Position numbers and translations under genes: made by a program. Shown piece after piece: positions 51,079 through 60,207 of a stretch of 64,000 nt of DNA. The notes beneath the pieces were generated by a model. That model was not told the origin of the DNA, did not search any database, and saw only the letters and a list, made by a program, of their open reading frames with translations. Within the stretch, counting starts at the first letter, position 1; every line of letters begins with the position of its first letter. Origin of the DNA: Pseudomonas brassicacearum subsp. neoaurantiaca (lineage in GTDB: Bacteria; Pseudomonadota; Gammaproteobacteria; Pseudomonadales; Pseudomonadaceae); the NCBI RefSeq assembly GCF_013608025.1, contig NZ_VDLV01000011.1:62241-126240 (forward strand), in the 5' to 3' direction.

Positions 51079-53022
51079 ATGAATATCAAACAGAAGCTGA
51101 CATGGGCGTTCGCGGCCATTGCCTGCGTGCCGGTGATCCTGGTGGCGGTGCTCGTAGTATTGAACCTGCGCGATGCGGCACAAGCCAACTTCCTGGACAG
51201 CAGCGGTCGCGAGATTCGCCAGATCGACAACGGCATGAAGCAGTTCTTCGACGGAATCATGCAAAACGTCGAGTTCTTCGCCAAGGACCCGCGGATCGTC
51301 GCGGCCAAGGACCTCAAGAACTACTCTAGCGCTGACGCTGCGCAAATCCCGCTTACCGAGAACAACAAACAACTCCTGGCGATTTTCGATCAGTTCGCCA
51401 AGAGCCACCCGACCACCGCTTATCTTTCCCTGGGCCTGGCGGACGGCGGCTACGCCAGTTGGCCGGATGATCCGAAGATTTCCAATTACGATCCACGTGT
51501 GCGCCCTTGGTACAAGGCCGCCATCGCCGCGCCAGGCACCACCGTGAAGACCGATGCCTACTACTGGGCGCCGGACGACGTGTCGTTGATCGGCATCGTG
51601 CACACCGTCACCGATGCCGCCGGCAAGCAGGTAGGCGTGGTCGGGCTGGACGTGTCGCTCAAGCAACTGACTGAGCTGGTCAAGAACATCAAGCTCGGTG
51701 ACAGCGGCTACCTGATGCTGGTGGAAGGCAGCGGCAACGTGCTGGTGGACCCGGCCGATGCCAAGCACAACTTCAAACCACTGGCCGACCTCGGCCCGAA
51801 CTACGCCGCGCTGGCCAAGAGCAGCGATGGCGCCACCCAGATCGAGATCGATGGCGTGCCTTACATGGCCAACATCGTCACGTCGAAAGGCCTGGGCTGG
51901 CGCTTCATCGGCCTGATCAAGCGCGACGAAGTGATGGCAGAAGCCTCAAGCCTGACTTGGCTGATCGCCATCATCGCCGCCGTCCTGGCCGTGGTCTTCG
52001 CCATTGTCGGCGCCAGCTTCGCCAGCGTCATCGTCCGGCCGATTCGCGGTGTTGCCAACGGCTTGCAGGAGATCGCCGAAGGTGAAGGCGACCTTACTCG
52101 CCAGCTCGCCGTGCAAGGCAAGGACGAAACCGCCACCCTGGCGAGCTGGTTCAACCAGTTTCTGGGCATGATTGCGCAGTTGGTGCAACGCATCGGCAGC
52201 GCCTCTTCCGACCTGCAAAGCGCCGCGGCGGATACCAGCGAAGTCGCGCAGAACATGAACGACGCCGCCGGGCGCCAGCGCCAAGCCGTGGAACTGGTAA
52301 GCACCGCGTTCAACGAAATGGTTGCCACCGCCAACGAAGTCGCCCGCTCCTGCAGCCAGGCCGCCGTCAGTGCGGACACCGGGTACCGCGATGTTCACGA
52401 CGGCCAGCACCACATCGGCGAAGCCACCGGCAGCGTGCTGAAGTTGAGTGAAGAATTGCAGCAATCGACCCAGACCATGCAGGCGCTGGAGCAGGACAGC
52501 AAGAACATCAACACGATCCTGGACACCATTCGCTCGATTGCCGAACAGACCAACCTGCTCGCCCTCAACGCGGCCATCGAAGCCGCCCGTGCCGGTGACC
52601 AGGGCCGCGGCTTCGCCGTGGTGGCCGATGAGGTACGCGCCTTGGCGCGGCGTACCGCCGACTCCACCGGCGAGATCGACAGCCTGCTCGGCAACCTCGC
52701 GCGGCGCACCCAGGAAGTGACGCACCAGATGCAGAACAGCCTGCAGGTGTCGCACACCAGCGTCGAGCGCATCCAGCAGGCCCGCGACAGCTTCGACAAG
52801 ATCCGCACCTCGGTGGACTCGATCCGCGACCAGAACACGCAGATCGCCACCGCCGCAGAGCAACAGCACCAAGTGGCCGAAGACATCAACCGGCACATCG
52901 CGCAGATTCACTCCGATGCGCAGCTGGTTGAAGAGTTTGCCCACACGGCGCAAACCGGTTCGGGGCGTTTGACAGATATTTCCGGACAGCTCAAGGGCTT
53001 GGTGGGGCGCTTCAAGTTCTAA
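51079..53022 (+). CDS. Methyl-accepting chemotaxis protein with dCache ligand-binding domain
   Basis: A 647-residue chemoreceptor: membrane helix (about 8-28), periplasmic double-Cache domain (about 30-290), second membrane helix ([18 protein letters not shown]), HAMP, and cytoplasmic signalling domain with the conserved tip [18 protein letters not shown] (about 488-505). The Cache domain shows Tyr137, Arg142, Trp144, Tyr145, a Tyr pair at 161-162 and Asp191. This matches the Y-x4-R-x-W-Y ... Y ... D pattern of amino-acid-binding dCache receptors such as PctA; related amine receptors share most of it. An amino acid or amine attractant is inferred. No C-terminal pentapeptide tether is seen. 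Confidence 0.92.
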   Translation: MNIKQKLTWAFAAIACVPVILVAVLVVLNLRDAAQANFLDSSGREIRQIDNGMKQFFDGIMQNVEFFAKDPRIVAAKDLKNYSSADAAQIPLTENNKQLLAIFDQFAKSHPTTAYLSLGLADGGYASWPDDPKISNYDPRVRPWYKAAIAAPGTTVKTDAYYWAPDDVSLIGIVHTVTDAAGKQVGVVGLDVSLKQLTELVKNIKLGDSGYLMLVEGSGNVLVDPADAKHNFKPLADLGPNYAALAKSSDGATQIEIDGVPYMANIVTSKGLGWRFIGLIKRDEVMAEASSLTWLIAIIAAVLAVVFAIVGASFASVIVRPIRGVANGLQEIAEGEGDLTRQLAVQGKDETATLASWFNQFLGMIAQLVQRIGSASSDLQSAAADTSEVAQNMNDAAGRQRQAVELVSTAFNEMVATANEVARSCSQAAVSADTGYRDVHDGQHHIGEATGSVLKLSEELQQSTQTMQALEQDSKNINTILDTIRSIAEQTNLLALNAAIEAARAGDQGRGFAVVADEVRALARRTADSTGEIDSLLGNLARRTQEVTHQMQNSLQVSHTSVERIQQARDSFDKIRTSVDSIRDQNTQIATAAEQQHQVAEDINRHIAQIHSDAQLVEEFAHTAQTGSGRLTDISGQLKGLVGRFKF

Positions 53023-53029
53023 CTGGGTT

Positions 53030-53375
53030 TATGTCCCGCTGAAGATCCAATGTGGGAGCGAGCCTGCTCGCGAAGAAGGTGTCACAGTCGACGAAGCATG
53101 TTGATTGTGCCGGCCTCTTCGCGAGCAGGCTCGCTCCTACAAAGGCTCTGCGGTTACCTGAGTTTTGTGTCCGCTGAAGATTAAAAATGTGGGAGCGAGC
53201 TTGCTCGCGAAGGCGGTGTCACAGCCGAATAAGATGCTGACTTTGCCGGCCTCTTCGCGAGCAGGCTCGCTCCCACAAAGGGTCTGCGGTTACCTGGGTT
53301 TTGTGTCCGCTGAAGATTAAAAATGTGGGAGCGAGCCTGCTCGCGAAGGCGGTGTCACAGCCGCCGGGTATTTGC
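53030..53375. repeat. Tandem REPIN array, GTGGGAGCGAGC family
   Basis: REP-bearing units begin at 53051, 53188 and 53324, a period of about 136 bases, with the flanking text (GTGTCCGCTGAAGATTAAAA and TCTGCGGTTACCTG) repeated too. The first two units are complete REPINs; the third is a left arm only, ending just before the stop of the exporter gene. It fills the 360-base gap after the chemoreceptor. Confidence 0.9.
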
Positions 53376-53382
53376 CCGGTCG

Positions 53383-54246
53383 CTACCCTTTTGCCTTGAT
53401 CGCGTACATCCCACCGGCAATCACCAGACAGGCTCCAACGACCGTCCAGGTATCGGGTAGCTCGCCGAAGACCAACAGGCCAATCAGCGAGGCGAACACC
53501 AGCAGCGTGTAGTTGAACGGCTGAAGTGTGGCCGCCGTTGCATACTTCAGGGCCTGGAGAAATAACAGCTGGGCCACCACGCCTGTCGTGGACAGCACCG
53601 CAATCAGTCCCCATTGCATCAGGCTCGGCGCCACCCATCCGGGAAGGCCCAACAACGTAATGGTGATCGCGCCGAAGAAACCCATGTAAAGCATGTTCGT
53701 GGCGAACGAGTCCTGCCGGCTGATTCGACGGGTCAGCACACTGAAAATCGCAAAACCCAGGGCCGACAACAGCGGAATCAGCGCGGCCAGTTCGAAGATA
53801 TTGGAACCGGGGCGAAGGATAACCAGCGTTCCCGTGAAGCCAATGGCGGCGGCAACCCATCGACGCACGCCAATGAACTCCCCTAGAAACGCCCCCGCCA
53901 GCGCCAATGTCATCAAGGGGAATACCGCATACAGGGCATGCATTTCAGCCAGCCCCAGATAGCGCAGCCCCAGTCCAAACAGTGCGCTTTCACCGACCCC
54001 GATAAGCGCACGAATGATCTGTTGGTAAGGATGGTGGCTTCGACACGCGATCCGCAGGCTGCCCTGATGAACGCTGTAGCCGACAGCAAAAGCCAGGAAT
54101 ACCCAATAGCGCACCATGACCAGTTGTGCGATCGGGAGGTCCTTGACCAGTACTTTGGTGACTCCATCCTGGGCTGCGAAAATCAGCATGGACAGAAGGC
54201 ACAGGGCGATCCCTAACCGAGGGCGGGTGGTGTCATGATCATGCAC
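53383..54246 (-). CDS. EamA/DMT-family transporter
   Basis: A 287-residue inner-membrane protein with ten hydrophobic helices in two EamA halves (GIALCLLSMLIFAAQDGVTKVLV ... GFAIFSVLTRRIS ... WTVVGACLVIAGGMYAIKAKG). DMT transporters usually export amino acids or other small metabolites. I place the start at a GTG (54246) that overlaps the stop of the upstream ribbon-helix-helix gene by eight bases; a further upstream start would need atypical residues. Its position suggests co-expression with that gene. Confidence 0.82.
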   Translation of the reverse strand: MHDHDTTRPRLGIALCLLSMLIFAAQDGVTKVLVKDLPIAQLVMVRYWVFLAFAVGYSVHQGSLRIACRSHHPYQQIIRALIGVGESALFGLGLRYLGLAEMHALYAVFPLMTLALAGAFLGEFIGVRRWVAAAIGFTGTLVILRPGSNIFELAALIPLLSALGFAIFSVLTRRISRQDSFATNMLYMGFFGAITITLLGLPGWVAPSLMQWGLIAVLSTTGVVAQLLFLQALKYATAATLQPFNYTLLVFASLIGLLVFGELPDTWTVVGACLVIAGGMYAIKAKG

Positions 54247-54505
54247 CGCGCGCACCGAGGACGGTATCTTCAAGCAGGCTGTTCTCTGTCCGGCGCCTCG
54301 CAATGCTATGGCGCAACCGATCCCGCTCCAGCGCTTCAGCGGCTACGAGTGCTTCAACGCCGGCCCCGGCTTCGACTTGTTCAATAAAATTCAAAATCGC
54401 TTTTTTCATGAACCAGTGCGAGGTCCGGTCCAACCTGGCCGATGCCGACTTCAATCTGGCGCGTGTCTCCTCATCCAACTTGATACCCAGGGTTGTCACG
54501 GTCAT
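54239..54505 (-). CDS. Stand-alone PutA-type ribbon-helix-helix DNA-binding protein
   Basis: An 88-residue protein whose first 47 residues closely match the DNA-binding domain at the N-terminus of PutA, the bifunctional proline dehydrogenase/repressor: TTLGIKLDEETRARLKSASA and RLDRTSHWFMKKAI. Thr5, Gly7 and Lys9, at the DNA-contact positions of E. coli PutA, are at the same numbering. The catalytic domains are absent; a charged helical tail follows (AEALERDRLRHSIARRRTE). GAGG precedes the ATG. It lies downstream of the betaine-type binding protein and overlaps the exporter gene, so a regulator of proline-related metabolism is inferred; an orphan antitoxin is the alternative. Confidence 0.8.
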   Translation of the reverse strand: MTVTTLGIKLDEETRARLKSASARLDRTSHWFMKKAILNFIEQVEAGAGVEALVAAEALERDRLRHSIARRRTENSLLEDTVLGARGA

Positions 54506-54626
54506 CGCTCAGCCTCTGAATGGAACAACCCTGCCCTGTTACACCTGCGACAGGACACAGCAGACGGTGCCCTCGGCTCTCGACCCAAGGCACCGGACTG
54601 CAACAACTATCGGATAGCAACGACCA

Positions 54627-55526
54627 TTATTGGGCTGGCGTCGCAGAAGCCGTCTGGCTGCCAAACATCGCTTCGAAACGCGGCTTATTGGTTGCGTAAT
54701 ATTCTGCGACCACCTTGTCCGCCGAGCTGTCACGGGCGTCCGCCATCAGCTTCTCGAGGTCAGCCTTGGGGATCTTGAAGTTGGCGAAGAAGCGCGCCAC
54801 GTCAGGGTGCTCCGCGCTGAATCCCTTGCGCGCGACGGCGTGGATCTGCTCGGCACCACCGAAGATCTGCTTCGGATCATCGAGGTAGCGCAGCGGCCAT
54901 TTGGCGAACATCCAGTGCGGACTCCAGGCGTTAACCAACGACCATTTGTCGCGCTTGATGTTGCGATCCAGCTCGCTCAGCATTCCGGACTCCGACGAAG
55001 CCACCATCTTGTAGCCGTCGAGCTTGTATTCCTTGATGGCCTTTTCCGTCAGCTTGTACTGACCGTTGCCCACCTCAGACGTGAGGATCTTGCCACCCAG
55101 TTTTTCCCGCACTTCAGGCTTGTTGAGGTCTTCGACACTGGCGATCTCGCTGGTTGGAATGGAGGTGGGCACCGCCATGCCGATCCGGCCTTCGTACAGC
55201 ACGCCGAGGTCTTCAAGCCTGTCCTTGTACTTGTCATAGAAGGACTTGTGGGTGCTGGGCAGCCAGACCATCGGGATCAAGTCGATATTGCCGTTAGCCA
55301 GCGCCTGGAACTGGATGCCGATATCGGCCAGCACCAACTTGACCGGCTGCTTGAGGTGATCCTGCAACGCGGTATTTGCCAGTTTCACCGCGATTTCCGT
55401 GTCCGACCAGTTCACCCAGCCGATACGGATGGGCGCGGGTTCCTCGGCTTGGACGATCAGACTGCTGCAGGCCAATGCAAGGCCTGCAAACCAGCCGATT
55501 AAAGTTTTACTGGGTAACGTCATCAT
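54627..55526 (-). CDS. Glycine-betaine/quaternary-amine ABC transporter, substrate-binding protein
   Basis: A 299-residue OpuAC-family periplasmic binding protein. The signal peptide (MMTLPSKTLIGWFAGLALAC, cleaved near QA-EEPAP) precedes a two-lobe domain. Trp-rich segments suited to an aromatic cage for a trimethylammonium-type head group are visible: GWVNWSDTEIA, MVWLPSTHKSF and NAWSPHWMFAKW. The ATG at 55526 fits the GGAG site better than the one at 55532. The matching permease and ATPase genes are not adjacent but start at 62294. The ligand is inferred from family only. Confidence 0.88.
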   Translation of the reverse strand: MMTLPSKTLIGWFAGLALACSSLIVQAEEPAPIRIGWVNWSDTEIAVKLANTALQDHLKQPVKLVLADIGIQFQALANGNIDLIPMVWLPSTHKSFYDKYKDRLEDLGVLYEGRIGMAVPTSIPTSEIASVEDLNKPEVREKLGGKILTSEVGNGQYKLTEKAIKEYKLDGYKMVASSESGMLSELDRNIKRDKWSLVNAWSPHWMFAKWPLRYLDDPKQIFGGAEQIHAVARKGFSAEHPDVARFFANFKIPKADLEKLMADARDSSADKVVAEYYATNKPRFEAMFGSQTASATPAQ

Positions 55527-55699
55527 GTGCATCTCCGCAGACTGTATTAATAGTTATTGGCAGGGCAGCAGAAGCATTCATTTTCCATCACGACCGCACG
55601 CGGCCATCCGGTGGGTTCTAGTTATGAAAATCACGGGGACTAAAGTTTTTTCGGCCCTCCTCCGCCCTCTGGCGTTTCCAACCGCAATGACCGGCTCAT

Positions 55700-56635
55700 T
55701 CACAACGCCTTCTCGAGTGCCGGCAAAGCCTCGAACAGATCCGCCACCAACAGATAATCCGCCACCTGGGCGATCGGTGCGTCGGCGTCCTGGTTGATCG
55801 CGACGATGACTTTGGAGCCGCTCATGCCCGCCAGGTGCTGGATGGCCCCGCTGATGCCGGCGGCGATATAAAGCTCTGGCGCGACGATTTTTCCTGTTTG
55901 CCCAACCTGCAAATCGTTGGGGGCAAACCCTGAATCCACCGCTGCGCGGGAGGCACCCACCGCGCCACCGAGCTTGTCCGCCACGCGTTCGACCAAGGCA
56001 AAATTATCTTTGGCCTGCATTCCCCGGCCGCCGGACACCACGACGCGGGCGCTCGACAGATCGGGCCTTGCGCTGGCTGTAAGTTGTTCACTGACGAAGC
56101 GGGCATAGGTTGAGCTTTGGCCGCCCTCCACTTCCATGACTTCGCAGGGTTTGTCATGGGATGACGCCTGGGCAAACGCCGAGGCGCGGACCGTGAGCAA
56201 CTTGATTGGATCGAGAGACTGAACCGTGGCGATCGCGTTGCCGGCATAGATGGGACGCTGGAAAGTGTCCGCCGAAACGATAGCGGTAACGTCTGAAAGC
56301 ATGCCGACATCCAGGCTGGCCGCGACCCGTGGCAACAGGTTGCGGCCCATGCTGCTGGCGTCGGCGAAAACGTGCGTATAACCCTCGCAGACCAACGACG
56401 TGATCAGCGGCTGGGTATTTTCGGCCAGTGTTTTTTCGAACCGCGCATCCTGTGCGAGCAGAACTCGGTCCAGGCCTTGGACGAGCGCAGCTTGACGCGC
56501 CACTTCCGGCGCATCCGCTCCACCCAAGACCAGCAAATCCGTCTCGCCCCCCAGCGCCAGAGCGGCGGTCACGGCGCTGCGTGTACCTGCCGTCAGTTGA
56601 CCGGCACTGTGCTCGGCGATCACTAAACTGCGCAT
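55700..56635 (-). CDS. etfA: Electron transfer flavoprotein subunit alpha
   Basis: A 311-residue ETF alpha subunit, the FAD carrier that takes electrons from flavin dehydrogenases and passes them to ETF-ubiquinone oxidoreductase. The C-terminal FAD-binding region is clear: [42 protein letters not shown] and [12 protein letters not shown]. The start overlaps the etfB stop by one base (TGATG). Likely the dedicated acceptor of the divergent demethylase rather than the general ETF, by position. Confidence 0.93.
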   Translation of the reverse strand: MRSLVIAEHSAGQLTAGTRSAVTAALALGGETDLLVLGGADAPEVARQAALVQGLDRVLLAQDARFEKTLAENTQPLITSLVCEGYTHVFADASSMGRNLLPRVAASLDVGMLSDVTAIVSADTFQRPIYAGNAIATVQSLDPIKLLTVRASAFAQASSHDKPCEVMEVEGGQSSTYARFVSEQLTASARPDLSSARVVVSGGRGMQAKDNFALVERVADKLGGAVGASRAAVDSGFAPNDLQVGQTGKIVAPELYIAAGISGAIQHLAGMSGSKVIVAINQDADAPIAQVADYLLVADLFEALPALEKAL

Positions 56636-57384
56636 CAAATCACCCCCGCCACGTTTTTCAGTTTATCCACCAGCTCAGTCACCGAAGCGACCGTGATGCC
56701 TGCCTTGCGCACCGGCGGTGGGACCACGCTCAACAATCGAGCGTGTTCCTTCACGCTCGCGCCCAAGGTGTCGGCGGCAATGATTTCCAACGGTTTTTTC
56801 TTGGCTTTCATGATGTTCGGCAACGAGGCGTAGCGCGGTTGGTTCAGGCGCAAATCACAGGTCACCACGGCGGGCACCGTGAGGGCGACGACCTGGCTGC
56901 CGCCGTCGACTTCACGCTCGACGACCCATTGCCCGTCGACATGATTGACCGCCGAGGCGTAAGTGGCCTGACCGCAGCCGATCAACTGCGCCACCATTTG
57001 CCCGACCTGATTGTTCTCCTGGTCAATCGCCTGCTTGCCGAACAGGATCAGTTGCGGCTTTTCCTGATCGATCACCTTGCTCAAGTACTTGGCGACGTTG
57101 AGCGGCTCAAGGACCGCGCTCGTCTCCACCAGAAGTGCTCGATCCGCGCCCAGCGCCAATGCGGTGCGCAATTGTTCCTGCGCCGCAGGAGTGCCCACCG
57201 AGACCACCACGACCTCGGACGCCAGCCCCTTCTCCTTGAGGCGGATTGCCTCCTCCACCGCGATCTCGCAGAACGGGTTCAAGGCCATTTTCACGCCGTT
57301 AAGCTCGACGTCCGAACCGTCAGCCTTTACCCGGACCTTCACATTCGGGTCGATGGCGCGCTTTACCGCAACGAGCACTTTCAT
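56635..57384 (-). CDS. etfB: Electron transfer flavoprotein subunit beta
   Basis: A 249-residue ETF beta subunit: [39 protein letters not shown], and the recognition-loop/AMP region [45 protein letters not shown] is the typical beta-subunit signature. First gene of the etfBA operon, divergent from the TMADH-like demethylase across 207 bases. Confidence 0.93.
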   Translation of the reverse strand: MKVLVAVKRAIDPNVKVRVKADGSDVELNGVKMALNPFCEIAVEEAIRLKEKGLASEVVVVSVGTPAAQEQLRTALALGADRALLVETSAVLEPLNVAKYLSKVIDQEKPQLILFGKQAIDQENNQVGQMVAQLIGCGQATYASAVNHVDGQWVVEREVDGGSQVVALTVPAVVTCDLRLNQPRYASLPNIMKAKKKPLEIIAADTLGASVKEHARLLSVVPPPVRKAGITVASVTELVDKLKNVAGVI

Positions 57385-57495
57385 GATTCCTCGCATCCCC
57401 CTCGCACTCTGGATCGACGCGGGCGACCGGCTACACGTGCCGGATCACCCCTGTTTCGACTGGATGGTAATCCTGGTTTTTCCACGACGCAAGAA

Positions 57496-57545
57496 AAATG
57501 TACACCTGTGTCTCAATCGTTGACACACGTGAACATTGAACATAC
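57496..57545. promoter_or_regulatory. Candidate operator region between etfB and the demethylase gene
   Basis: Contains AAATGTACACCT (57496-57507), an imperfect palindrome ACCTGTGTC-N9-GACACACGT (57504-57530, 8 of 9 pairs) and TTGAACATAC (57536-57545). The first and last words recur exactly in the importer/TetR promoter (62123-62134 and 62085-62094). A shared regulator is inferred. Confidence 0.5.
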
Positions 57546-57591
57546 CGTTATGTCAAAACCAAGCCTGATGTCCTGTTCCCGGAGCAACACC

Positions 57592-59628
57592 ATGTCCAGT
57601 GATCCTCTGCTGCAGCCCTACAAAATCAAGCATCTGACGCTCAAGAATCGGATCATGACCACCTCTCATGAACCGGCGTATCCCGTCGATGGCATGCCGA
57701 AGGACTTGTACCGTGCCTATCACGTCGAGCGGGCCAAGGCCGGCGTGGCGCTGACCATGACCGCCGGCTCCGCCGCTGTTTCCCGGGACAGCCCGCCGGT
57801 GTTCAACAACGTGCTGGCGTACAAGGACGAAGTGGTCAAATGGATGAAGGACCTGACCGACGAGTGCCACGAGCACGGCGCGGCGGTGATGATCCAACTG
57901 ACCCACCTGGGCCGGCGCACGCGCTGGGACAAGGCTGACTGGCTGCCGGTCGTCTCGCCGTCCCATCGCCGCGAAGCATCCCACCGGGCCTTCCCGAAAA
58001 AGATGGAAGACTGGGACATCGACCGCATCGTCAAGGACTACGTGGACGCCGCCGAACGCATGAAGGCCGCCGGCCTTGATGGCCTGGAATTGCAGGCCTA
58101 TGGGCATCTCATGGATCAATTCTGGTCGCCACTGACCAACGATCTCGACGGGCCCTACGGTGGCTCGCTGGAAAACCGCATGCGCTTCACCTTCGATGTG
58201 TTGCGTGGCATCCGCCAGCGTTGCGGCGAGGACTTCCTGCTCGGGGTGCGCTACACCGGTGATGAAGACCTGCCCGGTGGTTTCGGTGCCAGCGACGGCC
58301 TGCAGATTTCCCACCTGCTCAAGGACAGCGGCCTGGTGGATTTCCTCAACGTTGTGCGCGGCCATATCGACACCGACGCCGGCCTCACCGACGTGATCCC
58401 GATCCAGGGCATGCGCAACTCGCCACACCTGGATTTTGCCGGCGAGATCCGCTCGGCCACCGGTTTCCCGACGTTCCATGCGGCGAAGATCCCGGACGTC
58501 GCCACCGCGCGGCACGCCATTGCCTCGGGCAAGGTGGACATGATCGGCATGACCCGCGCCCACATGACCGACCCGCATATCGTGCGCAAGATCATCGAAA
58601 AGCGCGAAGAAGAGATCCGCCCCTGCGTTGGCGCCAACTATTGCCTGGACCGCATCTATCAGGGCGGCGCCGCGTACTGCATTCACAACGCCGCCACCGG
58701 GCGCGAAACCACCATGCCCCACGAGATTGCGAAGGCGCCGGTCAAGCGCAAGGTCGTGGTGATCGGCACCGGCCCCGCAGGGCTGGAAGCGGCACGGGTA
58801 GCCGGGGAACGCGGCCATGAGGTTACGGTGTTCGAAGTGGCCGACCAGCCAGGCGGGCAGATCCGCTTGACCGCGCAGAGCGAGCGTCGCCGCGAGATGA
58901 TCAGCATCATCGATTGGCGCATGGCGCAGTGCGAACGACTGGGCGTGAAGTTCCAATTCAACACCTGGGCCGAAGCCGAGACTGTCCTGGCCCAGGAACC
59001 GGACGTGGTGATCGTCGCCACGGGCGGCCTGCCCCACACCGAGGTGCTCAAGCAAGGCAACGAACTGGTGGTTTCGACCTGGGACATCATTTCCGGCGAC
59101 GTCAAACCCGGCCAGAACGTGCTGATCTTCGACGACGCCGGCGACCATGCGGCGCTACAGGCGGCCGAGGTCATCGCCAACAGCGGTGCGAAACTGGAGA
59201 TCGTCACGCCCGACCGATCGTTCGCGCCGGAGGTGATGGCCATGAACCTCGTGCCATACATGCGCAGCCTGCAGGACCTGAACGTCACCTTCACCGTCAC
59301 CTATCGGGTCGATTCCGTGGAGAAGCGCGACGGCCAGTTGGTCGCCAGCTTCGGCAGCGATTACGGCCAGGTGCACAAGCAGCGCGTGGTCGATCAGGTG
59401 GTGGTCAACCACGGCACCCTGCCCCTGGATGATTTGTATTTCGAGCTGCGCCCGCATTCGAGCAACAACGGCGCGGTCGAACAGCACGATCTGATCGCCG
59501 GGAAAACCCAGAACATCGTGACCAACCCCGAGGGCCGCTTCCAACTGTTCCGCATCGGTGACGCGGTGTCGGCGCGTAATACCCATGCCGCGATCTACGA
59601 TGCGCTGCGGCTGGTCAAGGACATCTGA
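57592..59628 (+). CDS. TMADH/DgcA-like flavin N-demethylase (N-methylproline demethylase candidate)
   Basis: A 678-residue enzyme of the trimethylamine dehydrogenase/2,4-dienoyl-CoA reductase family. An FMN TIM barrel (about 8-340, with AYGHLMDQFWSP and YGGSLENR) is followed by an Fe-S segment and an ADP/NAD(P)-type Rossmann region (VVVIGTGPAGLEAARVAGERG from about 387). In TMADH numbering the covalent-FMN Cys30 is absent (SHEPAYP there), and of the cluster ligands Cys345, Cys351 and Cys363 remain while position 348 is Ala. Residues 1-60 strongly resemble proteins I know annotated as N-methylproline demethylase; dimethylglycine demethylase DgcA is a more distant relative. The ATG has GGAG eight bases ahead. 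Divergent etfBA would take its electrons. The substrate is inferred. Confidence 0.85.
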   Translation: MSSDPLLQPYKIKHLTLKNRIMTTSHEPAYPVDGMPKDLYRAYHVERAKAGVALTMTAGSAAVSRDSPPVFNNVLAYKDEVVKWMKDLTDECHEHGAAVMIQLTHLGRRTRWDKADWLPVVSPSHRREASHRAFPKKMEDWDIDRIVKDYVDAAERMKAAGLDGLELQAYGHLMDQFWSPLTNDLDGPYGGSLENRMRFTFDVLRGIRQRCGEDFLLGVRYTGDEDLPGGFGASDGLQISHLLKDSGLVDFLNVVRGHIDTDAGLTDVIPIQGMRNSPHLDFAGEIRSATGFPTFHAAKIPDVATARHAIASGKVDMIGMTRAHMTDPHIVRKIIEKREEEIRPCVGANYCLDRIYQGGAAYCIHNAATGRETTMPHEIAKAPVKRKVVVIGTGPAGLEAARVAGERGHEVTVFEVADQPGGQIRLTAQSERRREMISIIDWRMAQCERLGVKFQFNTWAEAETVLAQEPDVVIVATGGLPHTEVLKQGNELVVSTWDIISGDVKPGQNVLIFDDAGDHAALQAAEVIANSGAKLEIVTPDRSFAPEVMAMNLVPYMRSLQDLNVTFTVTYRVDSVEKRDGQLVASFGSDYGQVHKQRVVDQVVVNHGTLPLDDLYFELRPHSSNNGAVEQHDLIAGKTQNIVTNPEGRFQLFRIGDAVSARNTHAAIYDALRLVKDI

Positions 59629-59687
59629 AGACGCAGCCCGATAAGGATCGGGCAACGTTCGCCCTGAATAAGAAATGCGCTCAATCC

Positions 59688-59775
59688 GTGGCGAGGGAGC
59701 TTGCTCCCGCGGGGCTGCGCAGCAGACCTGTTATGAGCGCTTCGCACTCAAGCGGGAGCAAGCTCCCTCGCCACG
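59688..59775. repeat. REPIN, GTGGCGAGGGAGCTTGCTCCC subtype
   Basis: Inverted arms CGTGGCGAGGGAGCTTGCTC and reverse complement between the demethylase and VOC-protein genes, on the same strand as both. Confidence 0.85.
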
Positions 59776-59821
59776 GGTTATCCCGTCCGTAAACCTCTAC
59801 AACCAACAGAAAGGAAATGAA

Positions 59822-60205
59822 ATGTCCGTTTTTACCCATGTCACCGTCGGCACCAACAACCTGGCAAAGGCCCGTGCGTTTTATGACGCCACCTTGAAAG
59901 AGATCGGCCTGAAGCGCGTTGCCGACCTCGATGATGCCGGTTCCATCTGGGGCGTCGACAAGCCTTCATTCTTCGTACTGAACCCGGCCAACGGCAACCC
60001 GGCGTCCATCGGCAACGGTGTCACCGTGAGTTTCGAAGCGCCGGACCGGGCGGCGGTCCATGCCTTCCATAGCGCCGCGCTGGCAAACGGCGGCGTTTGC
60101 GAGGGGCTGCCGGGCTCACGCGGCTGGGCGGAAAACGCCTATGCGGCTTATGCCCGGGACCTGGATGGGAACAAACTGGCGGTGTATTGCTTCAAGGCTG
60201 AGTAA
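59822..60205 (+). CDS. VOC-superfamily (glyoxalase/bleomycin resistance fold) protein
   Basis: A 127-residue single VOC-domain protein: FTHVTVGTNNLAKARAFYDATLKEIGL at the N-terminus and YAAYARDLDGNKLAVYCFK at the C-terminus, with the usual paired beta-alpha-beta-beta-beta modules. The C-terminal metal Glu is not obvious, since the final strand reads NKLAVYC. AAAGGAAATGAA precedes the ATG. Substrate unknown; position suggests it may act on an aldehyde or adduct from the demethylation pathway, but it is separated from the demethylase by a REPIN. Confidence 0.82.
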   Translation: MSVFTHVTVGTNNLAKARAFYDATLKEIGLKRVADLDDAGSIWGVDKPSFFVLNPANGNPASIGNGVTVSFEAPDRAAVHAFHSAALANGGVCEGLPGSRGWAENAYAAYARDLDGNKLAVYCFKAE

Positions 60206-60207
60206 TG

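Noticed and set aside
53030..53375. CRISPR-like spaced palindromic repeats (also at 60208-60560)
   Set aside because: Unit length is about 135 bases, the spacers are themselves repeated, the palindromes match the dispersed REP family, and no cas genes are present.
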